Assembly: GCA_947561585.1 (NCBI GenBank)
Contig: CANNZV010002544.1
Coordinates: forward strand, 120,389-184,388
DNA from: Caprella mutica
Taxonomy: Eukaryota > Arthropoda > Malacostraca > Amphipoda > Caprellidae
Direction: 5' to 3'
Length of the DNA: 64,000 nt
Numbering within the stretch: position 1 is the stretch's first letter; the number at the start of each line of letters is the position of its first letter. The translations under genes were made by a program, and so were the position numbers. Below the pieces are notes generated by a model. That model saw only the letters and a list, made by a program, of their open reading frames with translations, searched no databases and had not been told where the DNA came from. This document shows positions 35,729-46,482 of this stretch, piece by piece.

Positions 35729-36163
35729 TTCCCTACAAACAATTCCATGTGTATACCATGTGGCACTTACACATTTAAATCATGTGTATACCATGCATAT
35801 TTTTGGAAATGGATACCATATTTATTGCATGTTGTTTTACGTGATAATATGGTAAATTATATGTAGTTACCATATGTTATAAGTATGGTATTTAACATGT
35901 TGCTATGAATGTGGTAATTAACACTTGGTAAACACTTGTTATAAGTATGGTAATTTACATGTGGATATGATGTGGTGTATACAATCTCTATTTGATATGT
36001 TTTTTTATGATATGGTTTCAAAATGGCATAACCACATGTTAATTATGTGTTTTTATGATGGTTAGATTGGTTCAATGTGGATAGCACATATTCATACTGC
36101 ATTGCCACATTAAAACCATTAAACCACATGGTAAATATGTGTTAGCAATAGGGAATGGTTTGC
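35729..36163. mobile_element. MITE with ACCATGTGG ends, nested in foldback 5
   Basis: The left end TTCCCTACAAACAATTCC then ATACCATGTGG is mirrored by the right end CCACATGGTAAATATGTG then AGCAATAGGGAA. The inside is built from short palindromic words such as TATGGTAATTTACATG and GTATACCATG. Confidence 0.6.
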
Positions 36164-36604
36164 AGGGTTGAAGACTTGTTCAATTCTCAAATTATAAACA
36201 CGAAACGAAATAATTAGACACTAAACCCGTTATGAACTGATAATGTAAAGACGCGTTGTGTAAAAAATGAAATTGTACTCTGTCCCTAATACAATAATTT
36301 TTATTCCTTTGTTTCTTCTCATAGTATTTTCAAAGAAATGTTATCTATCTATATTGTAATTAATGAATTTCTGTAATATTTATCTAATTTTGTATTTTAA
36401 ATATTTTTTTAATCAATTTGTGTACATTTAACTATTATTTTTATTTTGTAAAAATGAATATCCATTTAACTCCTCAACGAAAGGCGAACGGCTTTTTTAT
36501 AAATTAAATGTCATTATTGACTAAACTGATTAAATTGCCAATAAGTGACTGGCAGTTTTCCGTTTAGGCAGTTTTCCGCCTGGCAGTTTTCCGTGTACCA
36601 TATA

Positions 36605-36735
36605 AACTTACCATGCTGTGAATTGAGTGAGTTGAAATTTCCCGCGATGAATTGATTACGGTGAATTTTCGCGCGATGAATTGATTACAGTGAAGTTTCC
36701 TGCGGTGAATTTTCCCGCGGTGAATTACCTCCAAT
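36605..36735 (+). repeat. Array related to the words of foldback 2
   Basis: Diverged tandem words ACCATGCTGTGAATTGAGTG, GCGATGAATTGATTACGG and TTCCTGCGGTGAATTTTCCC. The left flank of foldback 5 (CAATGCGAGAAATCAGTTGC) is also a decayed word of this kind. Foldback 5 therefore appears to have inserted into such an array. Confidence 0.65.
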
Positions 36736-37188
36736 CGTGATGAATAGCTCAAGCTTTTCGTTAGGCTCGAACGGTTTAAGCCATATTTTGAAATTGTACA
36801 TGAGAAAAGCATCCACATTTTTTGATAGATTTTTGTAGGTTTTTTGAGATATAACGACGAGTATCTTTGTATAAACTTCTGATGGAACTATGAAAATTAA
36901 ATTTATTTTAGTTACAAGGTTAACTTTATCAAGAAAGACTTAATTTGAAGTTCTGTGGCTTAGGCCCAATTCCTCCACCGTACGCGTCATATAATGATAT
37001 ATTCCATCAAATTCAACACTAGAACTACAAAGCAGCCAATTTGACGGCTTTTTACTTTTCAAATATTTGTATCTCATAAATTATGAATGGGAGTATACTT
37101 GATTTATATTTCAGTATAACGAGACAAAAATTTAGGAACAGTTAATTTGCAAACATCAAGCGTTCAAACTCATCATTCATGGCAAACT

Positions 37189-37715
37189 TTGACATCGAAA
37201 CTCTGTTTAGTAATTTTATTTTGGATGAAACGTCTCTCTATTAATTAGAAGCCAATGGTGTCTCCCAGTTTGTCTTCCTGTTTCTTCAAGCAGTTGATTG
37301 AGCTCGCTGTTAAGAATGTCCTCTTCCTTTTCAATGGTAAGTTATTTTCCCAATTTGATGGTGTAGGTATGGGAAATCCTCTTGGTCCCACTCTTGTGAA
37401 TATCATTTTATGTTTCATGAGCAACGTTGGTTAGATAATGGTCTCATTGAATTTAAATCGAAATTTTATAGTAGATTCACAGTTGATATTTCCCTACTGT
37501 TTTCCGATCAATCTACCATAAAGCATCCAATCTAATAGTAATATAAAGCATTTTATCATCAAATTTACATCAGATATCTTTAAACCTGTTTATTCCCGCT
37601 ATTATTAAAAAAAAGAAACTTTACAATTTCAGCAAAAGCTTTGAAAAGGAATATTTCCACCCTCAGCTTCGCACTGGTAAATGGAATCGTTTTAGTACAA
37701 ATCTTAAAGGTCTCT
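37189..37715 (+). pseudogene. Penelope-like element reverse transcriptase fragment
   Basis: In shifting frames the sequence gives ANFDIETLFSNFILDET (family: FDVESLFTNVPLDET). After a gap come KQLIELAVKNVLFLFNGKLF and SQFDGVGMGNPLGPTLVNII, characteristic of Penelope-like reverse transcriptases. Next is FHEQRWLDN and KFYSRFTVDISLLFS in place of the catalytic YVDD block. Several stops and at least two frameshifts show it is dead, and the catalytic Asp pair is not intact. No endonuclease domain was seen. Confidence 0.75.
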
Positions 37716-37722
37716 TCTAAAG

Positions 37723-37860
37723 GAACGTTTTGCATGTAGCGATTATCTCTCAGAGATAACCGCCCAGCGAAAATCGCTGAATACTAGTTAAATGTATTCC
37801 TATTGCTGGGCGATCTTCGCTGAACGATATTCGCAACAATCGCTGCATGCAAAACGTACC
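37723..37860. mobile_element. Small palindromic MITE
   Basis: The ends GAACGTTTTGCATGTAGCGA and TCGCTGCATGCAAAACGT are inverted repeats. Internal GCCCAGCGAAAATCGCTG and GCTGGGCGATCTTCGCTG also mirror each other. It directly follows the Penelope-like fragment. Confidence 0.65.
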
Positions 37861-38394
37861 ATAAGCAATTTTTTTTATCGTTTCAATCAACGAGGCTAAT
37901 GTTTCTTATCATGTTGCTTCAACCCCCGTGAAATTTGATAGCCTATTTTTAATTGTATATGCTTTTAAACATTTAAATAATCAAAACTCTACAATAGCTA
38001 TTTTACTTCCTACTTGCTAATTTTCAATCAAAAGAAGAAGAATGTACACCGTTTGTTTTGAATGTCAACTGGGTATTACTTATTAGGTATAATAAATTCA
38101 TTTAATATTCGTGTAAAAGTATAACATTGGATAAACTTACTATATAAACGTATAATCATTCAGAAAACAATTAATATCTTAAACGAAGGCTGAAAACGAA
38201 TTGTTTGTTTATAAATTCAAATTTTAAATCAAAATAAAGAGTGTGCAATATTTTTCTTCATCGTTAGGTTAGTTATTCGGACAACTGTTCCACACAGATT
38301 ATTAAAAAGTTTAAAATGTAATAATAAAATATATACTGAACCGAATTGTATGCGGTTTGCAGAATAATGATCCTAGACCTTAGTTCTATAATAT

Positions 38395-38790
38395 TATGTA
38401 ATAAACTCATTCTTTTCCGTAGCCCGGAGAGGACCTTTGAAGGTCCTCTCCACAATAAATTTAAAAAATCTGGAATTGCTTTTGATTTGTAGAGCTAAGG
38501 TTATATAACAATTAACAAAAAGAAATCCATCAAGTATTCTGTTCATAATTAATTATATAAGAAATATTAACATACAACTTCCACTCTTTCTAAGATTCAA
38601 TAGAAGAACAAGGCTGCAGTCTAACTTATTGCCTGTTGTCGTAAATTTAATGGTAATTAGGTCTAATGTTTTTTTAGGGCAACGGTATTTAGATACCGGT
38701 ATAGGTAGCCATTTATAATATGTCTAAAAGCTTTATTATAGTTTGGAATTTTTCAAGATTCAATTGATTCTTTTTCTTTGCTTGACATTC
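38395..38790 (+). repeat. Repeat family E, contiguous copy
   Basis: The uninterrupted relative of the pieces at 28440-28600 and 30740-30870: AGAGGACCTTTGAAGGTCCT hairpin, TTTGATTTGTAGAGCTAAGG, AACAATTAACAAAAAGAAAT, then GGTATTTAGATACCGGTATA and GGTAGCCATTTAT. A reverse piece occurs at 38840-38930. Confidence 0.55.
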
Positions 38791-39018
38791 TGATGTTAGA
38801 AGTGAAATCACAGGAATAATTTAAATAACAAAATGTGATGAAAATATAGAACTAAATTTGAAATGGTTTGCAGTTTTGTAATCAGTAACCTTAGCTCTAA
38901 TGAATAAGTTAGAACGGAGGGGACTTTTAAATGATTTCTACATAGAGTTGCCAAATATTTTAATTCAAGAAATGTATCTAGAAATTATACCATGATATAT
39001 AGTATAAATAACGGTAGC

Positions 39019-39217
39019 CGGTAAATTGCTCGAACGAACAATTCATCAAATGGATGATCACTCCGATAATAATAAAAAAATAAAATAGTTATTTAATTTC
39101 TAATTTAAAACAAAGACGGTTAGGTTCAGCTAATCGAAGTGATTAACTGACTTTTATTATTTAGAGCACTGTGAGCAATTTGTTCATTCTATCAATTGTT
39201 CCTTCGACCAATTTACC
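39019..39217. mobile_element. Small foldback, GCTCGAAC words
   Basis: The left end GGTAAATTGCTCGAACGAAC then AATTCATCAAATGG is imperfectly mirrored by GAGCAATTTGTTCATTCTAT and TGTTCCTTCGACCAATTTAC. The words resemble those of the array at 44901-45171. Confidence 0.5.
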
Positions 39218-40870
39218 TAGAACCATAATTAGATAAAGTGTTTAGCATGGAGAGAATTAAAGAGTATTGAATCGTTCTAAACCAGCGGTATATAGTATTC
39301 GATACCGTTTCTTTTCGTTTCATCTATGATATTCTTGGGATCTAAAATTTTAAGTGCATATATTGTCCCAACCCTGATCATCACACTCAAATGTTATAGT
39401 TTCTTGTGAAAAAGTATAGACTGTATTTTCATAAACTCAGTCCATTCTGTGAAAGAACAAATATTTTAATTTTAACTGAAAATTGGGATATAAAAGGTTT
39501 TTTTTTAGGAATTCGCAAATGTTTCAAAATACAACTGTCCACATCATGCTGTTTTGACACAATATTTTCCAACAAATTAATAATAATCTGTGTAACAAAA
39601 TAATATATCTATTCAGTTAAAAACTCCAATTATTATAATAATATCTGGATTATCATTCATATTTCTTCTGATTTGTCAATTAATAAAAACTTTAGTCTTT
39701 AGAAATGACTGTTATTTTTAAAATTAAAACAAACAAACTAAGTTATGTAATTACCGACACTTTATGCAATCGGTTCAAATGAGCAAATCATGTAATTAAA
39801 GATACCTACATATTCGATAGAACTGCGTTTGTTTTTGCTCTATTGACCGATTTATCCGAAATAGATAAGATTTTATCCATATAATCTAGCGAACGTTATG
39901 GAAAACAAAACACACTGATTAATATCTTTTATTTGTTATGTGCAGGAAAATTATGGATTGACAATCAGTTAATTATGATAGCGGTTAACGTGAATATAAT
40001 TTATACCCTTCAACAGCTGTGAACCATCCGGTTGTGGTGCATTGTGCCAGTTATCATCAAACATCAGATAATTGCCAACACAAACGAACACGTGCGTAAT
40101 TATGTCAATTAAAACTGTAAATGATTTTATATCATTGGATATATTCAGATTATACGGAAAAACGGTAAAATTCTATATTGCTGCAAGTAGCAGTAATATA
40201 GGAATGGGGGTATTATAAATTATTTTATTGAATGTGTTGAAAATATACAGAAATATTAAATGATATTATCTATACTAATAATTTCCTTGGTGTGTTTATT
40301 TATTCATTTATTTGGTGTCCGCTTTTACACGACGGATATTAAGCCTGAAGAATGTAACTATGGTACGCACGGGAATATATTGACTTGATATTTAAATTCC
40401 CTGTTTTTATTCAATTTTTAAATGTATTTCATCTTTAAAATAAATTAGACTATGCAGAAAATTTAATTTTAATTGAATTCATTAAAAGTAACGTAATAAC
40501 GGGAAATTAATTGGTTTTGATGATGACCCGTTATTTTTAACGGGAAAGTACACTAGTTAATAATAATATCACTGTTAACACAAATAGTGCAACTGTGTTG
40601 TTCCATTTTGAAGTGTTCATGATATTTCTTGATAATTTAAATTTGAACTGACACAATATATTAGTAGCTATATTCAATGTGTAGTACAGATACAAAGATA
40701 TAAATAAATACATATCTATAAATACAAAATATTTATTAGTAATGTAATTTATTATTTTTGTATCTTTTCTACACATTCGGTAAAAAATTGTTATTATACC
40801 CCCATTCATATATTACTGCAAGTTCCACTAACCTACGAATTTGACAAAAAACTCATTATTAAGGCATTAA
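39218..40870. other. No gene recognised
   Basis: AT-rich sequence. A few short open frames exist (for example 40537-40809 minus, hydrophobic) but none has recognisable family features. Confidence 0.4.
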
Positions 40871-40876
40871 ACTGAT

Positions 40877-40882
40877 TTTATT
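40877..40882 (-). terminator. Candidate polyadenylation signal, CUB trypsin gene
   Basis: Minus-strand AATAAA (in CATAATAAAATC) about 60 bp after the stop codon at 40943. Confidence 0.5.
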
Positions 40883-40942
40883 ATGTTTCGTAAGCATGGT
40901 AGTCGAATATTTATCTGATGGTAATTAATTGCGTTCAAATTA

Positions 40943-42199
40943 CTAAGAGTTACAAAATTGCTGCTGGGTCTTCAGTTGGATCCAGGCAAGGTAGTTGATG
41001 AGCCTGGTGTAGACCCCAGGGTGTGACTCCCTGGCGCATCCCACACCCCATGAGGTGATGCCTACGATGTAGTTCCGACCATTGCTTTTGTTGATGATAG
41101 GACCTCCTGAATCTCCTTGGCATGCATCCTTTCTTGTTTCGTAACCGCAGAACATATTGGAAGTGATTCTTCCATTGTAGACTGGGAATTGGTCTTCACA
41201 GTTGGCATTTGTTACAACCTTAACCTGAGCCTCTTGAAGAACATCGGAGGTAACTCCAGCATTGGAACTTTCTGTTCCCCAACCAAGAATAGTTGCTGGT
41301 GTGAGATGAAGTGAATCCATGTTTGTCTTATAAGGCAAACAAACTGGGTAAACTTCTCTTCTGAAGCTGACTGGAGTCTTCAATTTTATTAGACCAATAT
41401 CGCTGTCAACAGTAGTCACATTGTAATCTTCGTGAACAATAAGCTCTTCTACATCGACAATGGTCTCTGTACCATCCAAGTTTTTAATATCATGTGCGCC
41501 CAATACTACCTTCATTTGATTAGCACTGAATCCTGAAAGACAATGAGCAGCTGTGAGAACTATTGTATCCGAGATGAGAGATCCACCACAAAACACGGAC
41601 ATTGAGTCTTTCCAAACGATAGCTGCCATGTAAGGGTATTGGTTGGCACCAGCTTCAGTCCCGCCGACTATTCTCTGAGAAGTGTTTTCGATACCGCACT
41701 GACAAGTTTGAGGAGGTGCTGTGGTTGGAACAGGCGTGGTAGTTGTAGTTGTTGTTTCTGGTTCTTGAGTGTCGATAGGAACAGCCCGAAGTAAGCATCG
41801 CACATGCACATTTTCCTGCAGGTAGTTGGGAAGACGGTTAAAGAAGTAAGCCTTAAAGTGTCTTCCCTCCGTAGTGAAATGGAGTCCGTCAGCTAATCGA
41901 TTGCAGAAGTAAACGTAGCTCTGTTGATCAGCGGTTGCCCAGATGTAGAATCCCGCGTACTGACAGTTTCTAGAATTGACCATGTCCAGAATATCGCAGT
42001 CTACATTGACCCTGTGGTTGGTGGGTGCAACATAACGATAGCCACAACTAGTTTCCGAATTGGGGTAGTAATTGGTGAACTGAGGTGTTGCAAGTTGGTA
42101 TTCGTCATTAGGGTTCATGGAAATCTCTGGGTTGTTACATCCTAGCGATGGAGCTACGATGCTCAACAGCAGAAGGGAAATTTTCCCAATAGGACTCAT
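40943..42199 (-). CDS. Secreted CUB-domain trypsin-like serine protease
   Basis: A single-exon gene of 418 residues. A signal peptide (about 1-20, SLLLLSIVAPSLG) precedes a CUB-like domain (about 21-138, LATPQFTNYYPNSETSCGYR), a Thr/Pro-rich linker (145-163) and a trypsin domain with the activation site QR176-IVGG. The triad is complete: H219 in LTAAHC, D267 in DSDIGLIKL, S364 in QGDSGGP. D358, six residues before the Ser, predicts cleavage after Arg or Lys. It would be secreted as a zymogen cut after R176. Similar CUB trypsins occur in insect venom, saliva and haemolymph, and the sequence does not say which applies. The paralogue at 26867 shares the architecture but has lost catalysis. Confidence 0.95.
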   Translation of the reverse strand: MSPIGKISLLLLSIVAPSLGCNNPEISMNPNDEYQLATPQFTNYYPNSETSCGYRYVAPTNHRVNVDCDILDMVNSRNCQYAGFYIWATADQQSYVYFCNRLADGLHFTTEGRHFKAYFFNRLPNYLQENVHVRCLLRAVPIDTQEPETTTTTTTPVPTTAPPQTCQCGIENTSQRIVGGTEAGANQYPYMAAIVWKDSMSVFCGGSLISDTIVLTAAHCLSGFSANQMKVVLGAHDIKNLDGTETIVDVEELIVHEDYNVTTVDSDIGLIKLKTPVSFRREVYPVCLPYKTNMDSLHLTPATILGWGTESSNAGVTSDVLQEAQVKVVTNANCEDQFPVYNGRITSNMFCGYETRKDACQGDSGGPIINKSNGRNYIVGITSWGVGCARESHPGVYTRLINYLAWIQLKTQQQFCNS

Positions 42200-42391
42200 C
42201 GTAATTATTGCTCACAGTGTAGTTGGTACAACCTTTCAGTAGTGTGTTTCACTTGGAACTGTGACATTGACGGGCATGAGCATTGATAAACTCAGTTCAC
42301 AGGTGTTTGATCAAAAGGGATTTGATAGTTACTGCAGTGGAGTCAATTTAATGATCTAAAAAAAGGTCATTGAATGTTTGTTTGGTGACTA

Positions 42392-42398
42392 TTTTATA
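42392..42398 (-). promoter_or_regulatory. Candidate TATA box, CUB trypsin gene
   Basis: Minus-strand TATAAAA (in GTGTATAAAATAG) 193 bp upstream of the ATG. It would give a 5' UTR of about 160 bases if unspliced. Confidence 0.4.
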
Positions 42399-42399
42399 C

Positions 42400-43700
42400 A
42401 CGCAATAACATACAAACAAAGAATGGGGTAATTGACTCGCTTTTGTAATTAAAAAAATAATACACGAATACTTTTACTTGAGTAACAAAGTTACATGGAG
42501 TAAAATTCGTAAGATTTCAAAATGATAAGAAATAAGATTGTTTTGTTATATTTTATTGTATATTTATATTTTTAGTCGGTTAGTTTTGAAGATAAGTTTT
42601 GATAGAAGATTTCCAGCAGCTAAATTTTGGTGATAGGCGCATGTTTTTTTTGCGTAGAAATGGGATTCATTTAAAATGAAGTCAAATATAATAATTTGAA
42701 TCAAACATGTTATAAATATTACTTCTAGTAGTAGTTCGATGGAATTTCTTATAGGAATTTGCTATTCCGTTTACTAAATGACATAGCAACGAAATACAGA
42801 GATACTAAATTCCTATCAATTTAAATGGTGTTAATTTCAGCTGAATAGAGACCTAAGATCTGACACAGCATTTGTAATTAATGAACATAAGGAATCAAAA
42901 TGGAGAACACTTGTCACTCTAGTCAGTGATGGTATGATTTAATATTAACTCAATTTATGAATAATTCATCTCTCTAATTATAAAAAATAATTGAAGATGG
43001 AAAGGCAAATTTAAATTTCATCAGATATTTATTGTAGAGATATTAGCTAATTCAATTAGATTAAATCAATGATTTTTATGTAAACATATTAACTAATAAA
43101 ATGTCATTTAAAAAAGTATTTTTTTGTTAGATTGGTCACATATATTAACTGAAAAGAATAGTTTCAGTATCATTTTCATATCAAAAACATTTCATATATT
43201 TTCATATCAATAATAGAATAACATATAATATAATATATGCTCATTCAAAGAATAAAAATATAACAGTAATACATTTTTCATCACAAATATGATCCTAACT
43301 ATATTTACAAATTTGTCTTCTAGTTTCAAACAGTAAAATTAGTTTTCATTTAATTTTAATTTTTAAGTTATGAACCGAGTGAAAAAATTCGGATACTATT
43401 TAAGAATATTTAAACATTTTAAATTATAGGATGTAATTTTAATAGTTAATGTGAAACAAATACTGTCCAAATATTGCACGCTGTTAGTTACAACATCATG
43501 AAATGCACAGTGTTAGTTACAAGCAATAGCATGAAATGCACACTGTGATGATAGCATTCTCGGTTAAATTTATCAACAATCTCATATAAAAGTTTAATGG
43601 ATACCAATGAGGTCAATTTATCACAAATCATGTGGTTTACTAAATAAATTTTTGTGAAATAAAATGGTATACATTTGATATTTAAATATGTATGAAACTT
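42400..43700. other. No gene recognised
   Basis: Very AT-rich upstream flank of the CUB trypsin gene. A small direct repeat (GAAATGCACAGTGTTAGTTA, GAAATGCACACTGTGATG) lies near 43500. Confidence 0.4.
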
Positions 43701-43712
43701 AAAAATTTGAAA

Positions 43713-44102
43713 CGGAAAACTGCCGGGCGGAAAACTGCCAGTTCGTCATGCTGCACACTGTATACATACAGTGTGCAGCGTACGTGTATACATACAGTGT
43801 GCTGGGCACAGCTATATATATATACACGTAACTTAACAAGATTTTAAAATGCACGAGACTTAGAAAATAAGTTAAAAAGGGCAATGATAAATTTTTGTGT
43901 GTACTGAAGTTTGGTTTACTGTGTTTTTAATTAAAGTAGCTTTGTTGAAATATATATTTTCTTTTGAATATTAAGTAATCCAATATCTATGTAGTTATTA
44001 CTGTAAAAATGAATGTACCTTAACCTCTTAAAGAAGGACTAACGCCGTTTTTTTATAAATTAAAATGCTCTTAGAATGTGGTATTGACTGGCTGTTTTCC
44101 GG
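43713..44102. mobile_element. Foldback element, short form of foldback 5 family
   Basis: A 390-bp element: left CGGAAAACTGCCGGGCGG then AAAACTGCCAG, right GACTGGCTGTTTTCCGG. The subterminal sequence CTTAAAGAAGGACTAACGCC then GTTTTTTTATAAATTAAAA matches foldback 5 in reverse. A hairpin-forming CACACTGTATACATACAGTG duplicated at 43754-43803 lies near the left arm. Confidence 0.75.
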
Positions 44103-44298
44103 ACTCAGTTTAAAGTATAGGAGAGGAAGAACTAAATCTCACCTAATTGGTTACAATTTTTAAAATTCAAATCATAAGTAATGAAATAATTAGAAACTGT
44201 TGAAAATTATATACTAAAGAAACTGAAATATTTGTCAATAAATTGTTAAGAATCAATGTAGAATATCAAACAATAAGTATATTGAATTATTAGTTAAC

Positions 44299-44474
44299 TT
44301 ATTTTCTCATTTTAGATTTGGGTGGTGAATCATGAACCTCTTCATCACTCATGTGTTTCTGCTCATCACTTTACTTCTCTTCATCATTTTTGGCCGCACC
44401 AGAGGCAGATGCTGTCCCTTCACTTGCTTCCCTTTTCGTTCCGACGATGGACGGGATCTCCACCCGGCGTCAGC
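44299..44474 (-). pseudogene. Candidate terminal exon or decayed gene fragment
   Basis: A GC-richer island with a good minus-strand acceptor (CCTTTTCTTACAG before 44474). In one frame it reads RRVEIPSIVGTKREASEG, TASASGAAKNDEEK then stop (44469-44371), followed in the same frame by HMSDEEVHDSPPKSKMRK and a second stop (44299). The acidic/lysine-rich composition looks like a protein C-terminus, but the exon would open on a TGA in this frame. It is either a decayed exon or is read in another frame. Family not recognised. Confidence 0.25.
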
Positions 44475-44900
44475 CTGTAAGAAAAGGTTAGAGTTACTAA
44501 GACAGAAAAGTATATTTCTATTTTAGGTATATATGTATAAGGTTTTAAAGAATGGTGCTTGTGACGTAATTACTATCCCTGTTGTTTACGCTAACAGTTG
44601 GGCCCAAGTCAATTGAGCCTAGGGCATTAGAGCACAAAATAAAATTGTGACAGCTGACACTATAAATATGTTAGTTAGTAACAGTAATTTTTAATTAAGT
44701 TTATACCATAGGCTGATAAAAACGAACTCTGCTACAACCCGGAGAATTAAGATATTGCCTTTTTTGTAGAAAACAATACATACATAAATTTAACGTTTAC
44801 TTGAAATGCTTTATTAAGTTGTAGTTCGTGGATAGGAAAGCCATTAGAAAAAATAGACGAAATCCTTTTTTCAAGCTAGATGTCTGGAGTGTGGTTCTAA

Positions 44901-45171
44901 GTAAATTGATCGAAAAACAATTGCTCGAATGATCAAATTGCTCGAATGATCAAATTGCTCGAATGATCAATTGCTCGAATGATCAAATTGCTCGAATGAA
45001 GAATTAATTGCCCGAATGAAGAATTGCTCGAATGATCAAATTGCTCGAATGAAGAATTAATTGCTCGAATGATCAAATTGCTCGAATGAAGAATTAATTG
45101 CCCGAATGATCAAATTGCTCGAATGAAGAATTAATTGCCCGAATGAAGAATTGCTCGAATTATTAAATTGC
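44901..45171 (+). repeat. Tandem array of GCTCGAATGA words
   Basis: About 14 copies of AATTGCTCGAATGATCA or AATTGCCCGAATGAAGA type words of 16-19 bp in irregular order. It starts with GTAAATTGATCGAAAAACA, like the arm of the small foldback at 39019. It could be a one-sided foldback arm. Confidence 0.75.
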
Positions 45172-45540
45172 AAACAGTTTTCAAATTTATAAAAGTCAGT
45201 TATTCAAGAAGTGGAGCTGCACCAACCATCCTTGTTTCTTTATAGTAATTAAAATAACTTTGTTAATTTGTTCATAGCTACTTACTATCAATCATTGTAT
45301 AACTGATTTTAAATCTTACTCTCTCTGTTATTTTTTTCCTAGAGGCAATTTGTATCCTCTTGTTTGTAACATGTGAATGGGTATAATGAGGTGAAGTGCT
45401 ACTGTTCATGTTTTTTTAACAGAAAACCCGAATGATAATTAGTTGATTAGTTGTTGAATATTTAAAAAGTTATAGTTGTGGGTGTATTATACGTATAGGC
45501 TATAGCCATATTTGGGTATTTTTCATTTAGGGAGAAATCC

Positions 45541-45735
45541 GCAGAAAGGTCGAGGTCATTTATATCTCAAAAAGGATTCAACCAAATTGCCTGAAATTTG
45601 GTGGGACGATTAGTCACTATCCAGGAACCATTTGATTAGTTTTTGGGAGCGAACCGGTTAAAAGAACAAGATCAAGGTCATTTATAAGCGATGGCAAAGG
45701 TATGCGCTCTATGAGTGCAAATCATCTAGATTTAT
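45541..45735 (-). mobile_element. tRNA-related SINE, truncated
   Basis: Reverse-orientation relative of 7621-8200. On the minus strand it starts CTAGATGATTTGCACTCATA then GAGCGCATACC, continues with AAATGACCTTGATCTTG and CCAAATTTCAGGCAATTTGG. Only one or two internal modules remain. Confidence 0.6.
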
Positions 45736-45989
45736 ATGTTATATGCATAGCAATTTGCAATCTATTAAGTTTTATATTAATATATCGTGAATAACTTGAA
45801 TTACTGCTAAAATACATTTACTTTTATGTATCGTTACCAGAAAATAAATTCTGAAAAAGCTGTAATTTATGAATTAGACAGTTGTGTATCTACATGTTTT
45901 TAAGTAAAGGAATACTAAAATAAGTGTCTCCTATAGACACTAATAGTTATGAACCTGACAGGTAAAAATAGGTAGTTTGAAGAGTTTAT

Positions 45990-46482
45990 ACACAGAGAAA
46001 AAAGTTTACTCATATCTAATGGGTCATAAATTTATGCTTTGAATCAATTTATTACGTGAGTTGGTTGGACTTTATTCATGTTTTCATGTGTGTTAAAACA
46101 ACTATGATGTGGTGTGTCATCAAACATTAGTTAATTCCATTCATTTTATTGATTGAATCAACTTACTATGAGAGTTAAAAGTTACTTTTTTGAGAATTTT
46201 AAAGTATGTTGAAACAACTATGACAGAGTGTATTGTAGGAACTCACAACGACTGTTAATCCAATGTATATGGTGTATAAATTAACTTACTATGAGAGTTG
46301 GCGCAAGTTTTTTTAAGTTTAGGAGTGAGTCAAAACGACTGTTTTGTTTTAACCCACGTCAATTTAACTACTTTTAAGTAGTACCTGCAACTCACCACGT
46401 AGGTAGGCGCACAAATAACCCATTCATATGAGTCAAAACAAATCAAATTTGATTTGATTCAACTAATCCTTTCTCTGTGTGT
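45990..46482. mobile_element. MITE with ACACAGAGAAA ends
   Basis: The left end ACACAGAGAAAAAAG and right end CTTTCTCTGTGTGT are inverted and flanked by TA on both sides, as in Tc1/mariner-type MITEs. The inside contains two or three diverged modules of about 120 bp with GAAACAACTATGA and CTTACTATGAGAGTT. Confidence 0.65.

Larger units (their letters stand above)
33396..36599. mobile_element. Foldback element 5, long form with 8-bp target duplication
   Basis: The left end GGTGTCCGGAAAACTGCC then AGGCGGAAAACTGCCAG is mirrored at the right (CTGGCAGTTTTCCG three times, then TGTACC). The perfect duplication ATATAAAC flanks it (33388-33395 and 36600-36607). The subterminal parts match the short element at 43713-44102 (TTATAAAAAACGGCGTTAGT, then CCTTCTTTAAG), so both are one family. 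The 3.2-kb inside carries a family A fragment (33726-33803), a GC-richer stretch (34300-35000) and a MITE (35729-36163), but no transposase was recognised. Confidence 0.8.
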
